5,355 nt of DNA from Eggerthellaceae bacterium (GTDB lineage: Bacteria > Actinomycetota > Coriobacteriia > Coriobacteriales > Eggerthellaceae). The DNA is taken from contig DMNP01000341.1 of assembly GCA_003452695.1 (NCBI GenBank), positions 1 through 5,355 on the forward strand, read 5' to 3'. A program made the translations under genes and the position numbers. The notes under the pieces are model-generated. The model saw only the letters and a program-made list of their open reading frames with translations. It was not told the origin of the DNA and made no database searches. Below are positions 5,101 through 5,355 of this stretch, one piece after another; position 1 is the stretch's first letter, and each line of letters begins with the position of its first letter.

Positions 5101-5355
5101 GACGGCTACCGCGCGGCGTTCGGCGAGGAGCCCGACAGCTCGCTTGCGTACGTGAAGCTCGCCGACGGCGCCGATGCGGCGGCGTTCAGCGATCGGCTGC
5201 TCTCGAACGAGGGTGTGAACACGGTGAGCTTCGTCGCCGACAAGATCGTGACGTACGAGCGCATGCTCGACGTGATGAACAAGCTCATCTACATCATCGT
5301 GCTGCTCTCGGCTGCTCTGGCGTTCGTCGTGCTGTACAACCTGACGAACATCAAC
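2101..5355 (+). CDS. FtsX-family ABC transporter permease with large extracytoplasmic coiled coil (3' end outside window)
   Basis: The frame is open for 1085 codons to the window edge. Residues 1-45 hold a basic cytoplasmic start, TM1 (about 19-37, FAAIAIISLLGAGVYSGLR) and PDMRIA. Residues 50-270 form an extracytoplasmic domain with family motifs such as DISVVSTLGL, NRPILVEGAWPERRSEC and GTTSLGTGQLD. Residues about 275-625 are a long coiled coil. The first FtsX domain follows, with TM2 (about 657-677), TM3 (704-726) and TM4 (755-777), then the cytoplasmic linker EKPAALMLPRVPKAGKRIFLERI (779-801) and KVTARNLLRYKRRFF (814-828), and TM5 (about 828-845). A second extracytoplasmic domain (about 850-1055) leads to TM6 (about 1062-1081) of the second FtsX domain, where the window ends. 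Relatives need a separate ATPase and act in lipid or peptide export or cell-envelope work; the substrate is unknown. Probably about 100 residues are missing. Codon use changes after about codon 770-840. Confidence 0.93.
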   Translation, partial: MANAFNKELVRSIAQSAGRFAAIAIISLLGAGVYSGLRMAAPDMRIAGDEFFDGANLYDISVVSTLGLDDESIADLGAVQGVTAVMPERRSDAMVLVGESSFAACVESLPMQAARDSDTSDGVTALSEDPAYLNRPILVEGAWPERRSECVVAARAANELGIHVGDQVRVERVSGGAAPDGGEQGVRDVFAQTRFRVAGLVNSAAYASSAMLGTTSLGTGQLDLYLFVGEDAFDDDLPYSIAYLKVEGAEGKAWGSAAYDDAVNEVKRRVNDEAAAIGQARWERVRADAQRELDDVRSDYERERADAEAELADAEAELADARRELDDAQADLAAGKADVDAGAGRLWSSEVRMQRSESDWAAGKAELDRQRAALEEQVAGMGDVAANRKQLVAGIAKAEDGIAKLDEGIQKAVSGIAQLDAGIEQAQAGVAQLEGGISQASAGVAQAEKALAQAKAAGAGKAQIAAAQAQLKAAQAQLAELKGKLKDAKAQEASLKEQRGKAQEQLSALQEQRNEVQSQLADLQQKLAQLDEGVVALQEGRTQLDAAQAQMDSARSQLDSGWSQLRQGRSQYYSGLAEYNSGYAEYQDGEREYADGLAEYEEGRAEADEKFADAEAELADAQADIDDIEGPEVFVLDRSKNAGAAQLSSDADGITQIATFLPFMFFLVAALVSLTSMTRMVDEERLVIGTHKALGYGPARITSKYLVYGVLASGIGSAAGIVALGKLLPWFILTSYQVSYAIPCVPLPIDPLIAAKAAGLSVGVTALATWGAVAASLREKPAALMLPRVPKAGKRIFLERIRPLWSRMSFSHKVTARNLLRYKRRFFMAVVGIAGCTALLMVGFGLRDAIGGIVSNQYEELINYDAVVRMDEDDVDEQRDSVIGALRESDVESYLLVNDFNLIAHGPGDDLRIEVIVPSDPSELSEFVTLRDRETGAGISPDGTDIVLTEKAASVLGARVGDTVELYEENLVGDAKGSPRTFTVGGIAENYLGHYAYLMPDGYRAAFGEEPDSSLAYVKLADGADAAAFSDRLLSNEGVNTVSFVADKIVTYERMLDVMNKLIYIIVLLSAALAFVVLYNLTNIN
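3013..3038 (+). repeat. Direct repeat, left copy, at the start of the coiled coil
   Basis: These 26 bases (codons 305-313, peptide ADAEAELAD) are identical to 3934-3959. A second, tandem unit of 21 bases (codons 313-319) differs from codons 306-312 at one base. The peptide opens the outgoing arm of the coiled coil. Confidence 0.85.
3934..3959 (+). repeat. Direct repeat, right copy, at the end of the coiled coil
   Basis: Identical to 3013-3038, with a start-to-start distance of 921 bases, exactly 307 codons. It encodes the same ADAEAELAD peptide at the end of the returning arm, so the two copies bracket the coiled coil in the same reading frame. Confidence 0.85.

Noticed and set aside
2101..5355. 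Frameshift or break in the permease where codon use changes
   Set aside because: The frame is open for all 1085 codons and family motifs continue across the change, so there is no break, only a composition change.

Overview
The window is G+C-rich DNA with a strong preference for G/C at third codon positions. The protein sequences and codon style suggest an actinobacterial gut anaerobe, most likely Coriobacteriia/Eggerthellaceae. This placement is an inference from sequence style and family resemblance; no marker gene is present.

Layout: (1) Positions 66-1633, minus strand, hold two genes read in the order methyltransferase (770-1633), then a small tubby/LURP-one-like protein (66-701). The first appears to start nearly leaderless behind an extended -10 element. 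The second has a clear Shine-Dalgarno and its own possible promoter, whose TATAAT overlaps the methyltransferase stop. (2) Positions 1634-2100 are a non-coding divergent region. It carries a long GC-rich inverted repeat around an AT-rich centre, further copies of the same repeat family, a candidate plus-strand extended -10, and a strong nested stem-loop directly before the next gene's ribosome binding site. (3) Positions 2101-5355, plus strand, are one open reading frame of 1085 codons that runs off the window end. It encodes a large FtsX-family ABC transporter permease with a roughly 340-residue extracytoplasmic coiled coil between its first two membrane segments. Its ATPase partner is not in the window.

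The most notable observations are in the permease gene and the repeats. Synonymous codon use changes sharply near 4400-4620, as if the 3' part had a different history from the 5' part and from the upstream genes. A 26-bp perfect direct repeat brackets the coiled coil exactly in frame, so recombination could remove 307 codons cleanly. The coiled coil contains long runs of glycine, and then tyrosine plus glycine, at exact seven-residue spacing. Inverted copies of an intergenic repeat bracket the two minus-strand genes. No RNA gene, CRISPR array, transposase or clear intrinsic terminator was seen, and I see no convincing new multi-gene system.
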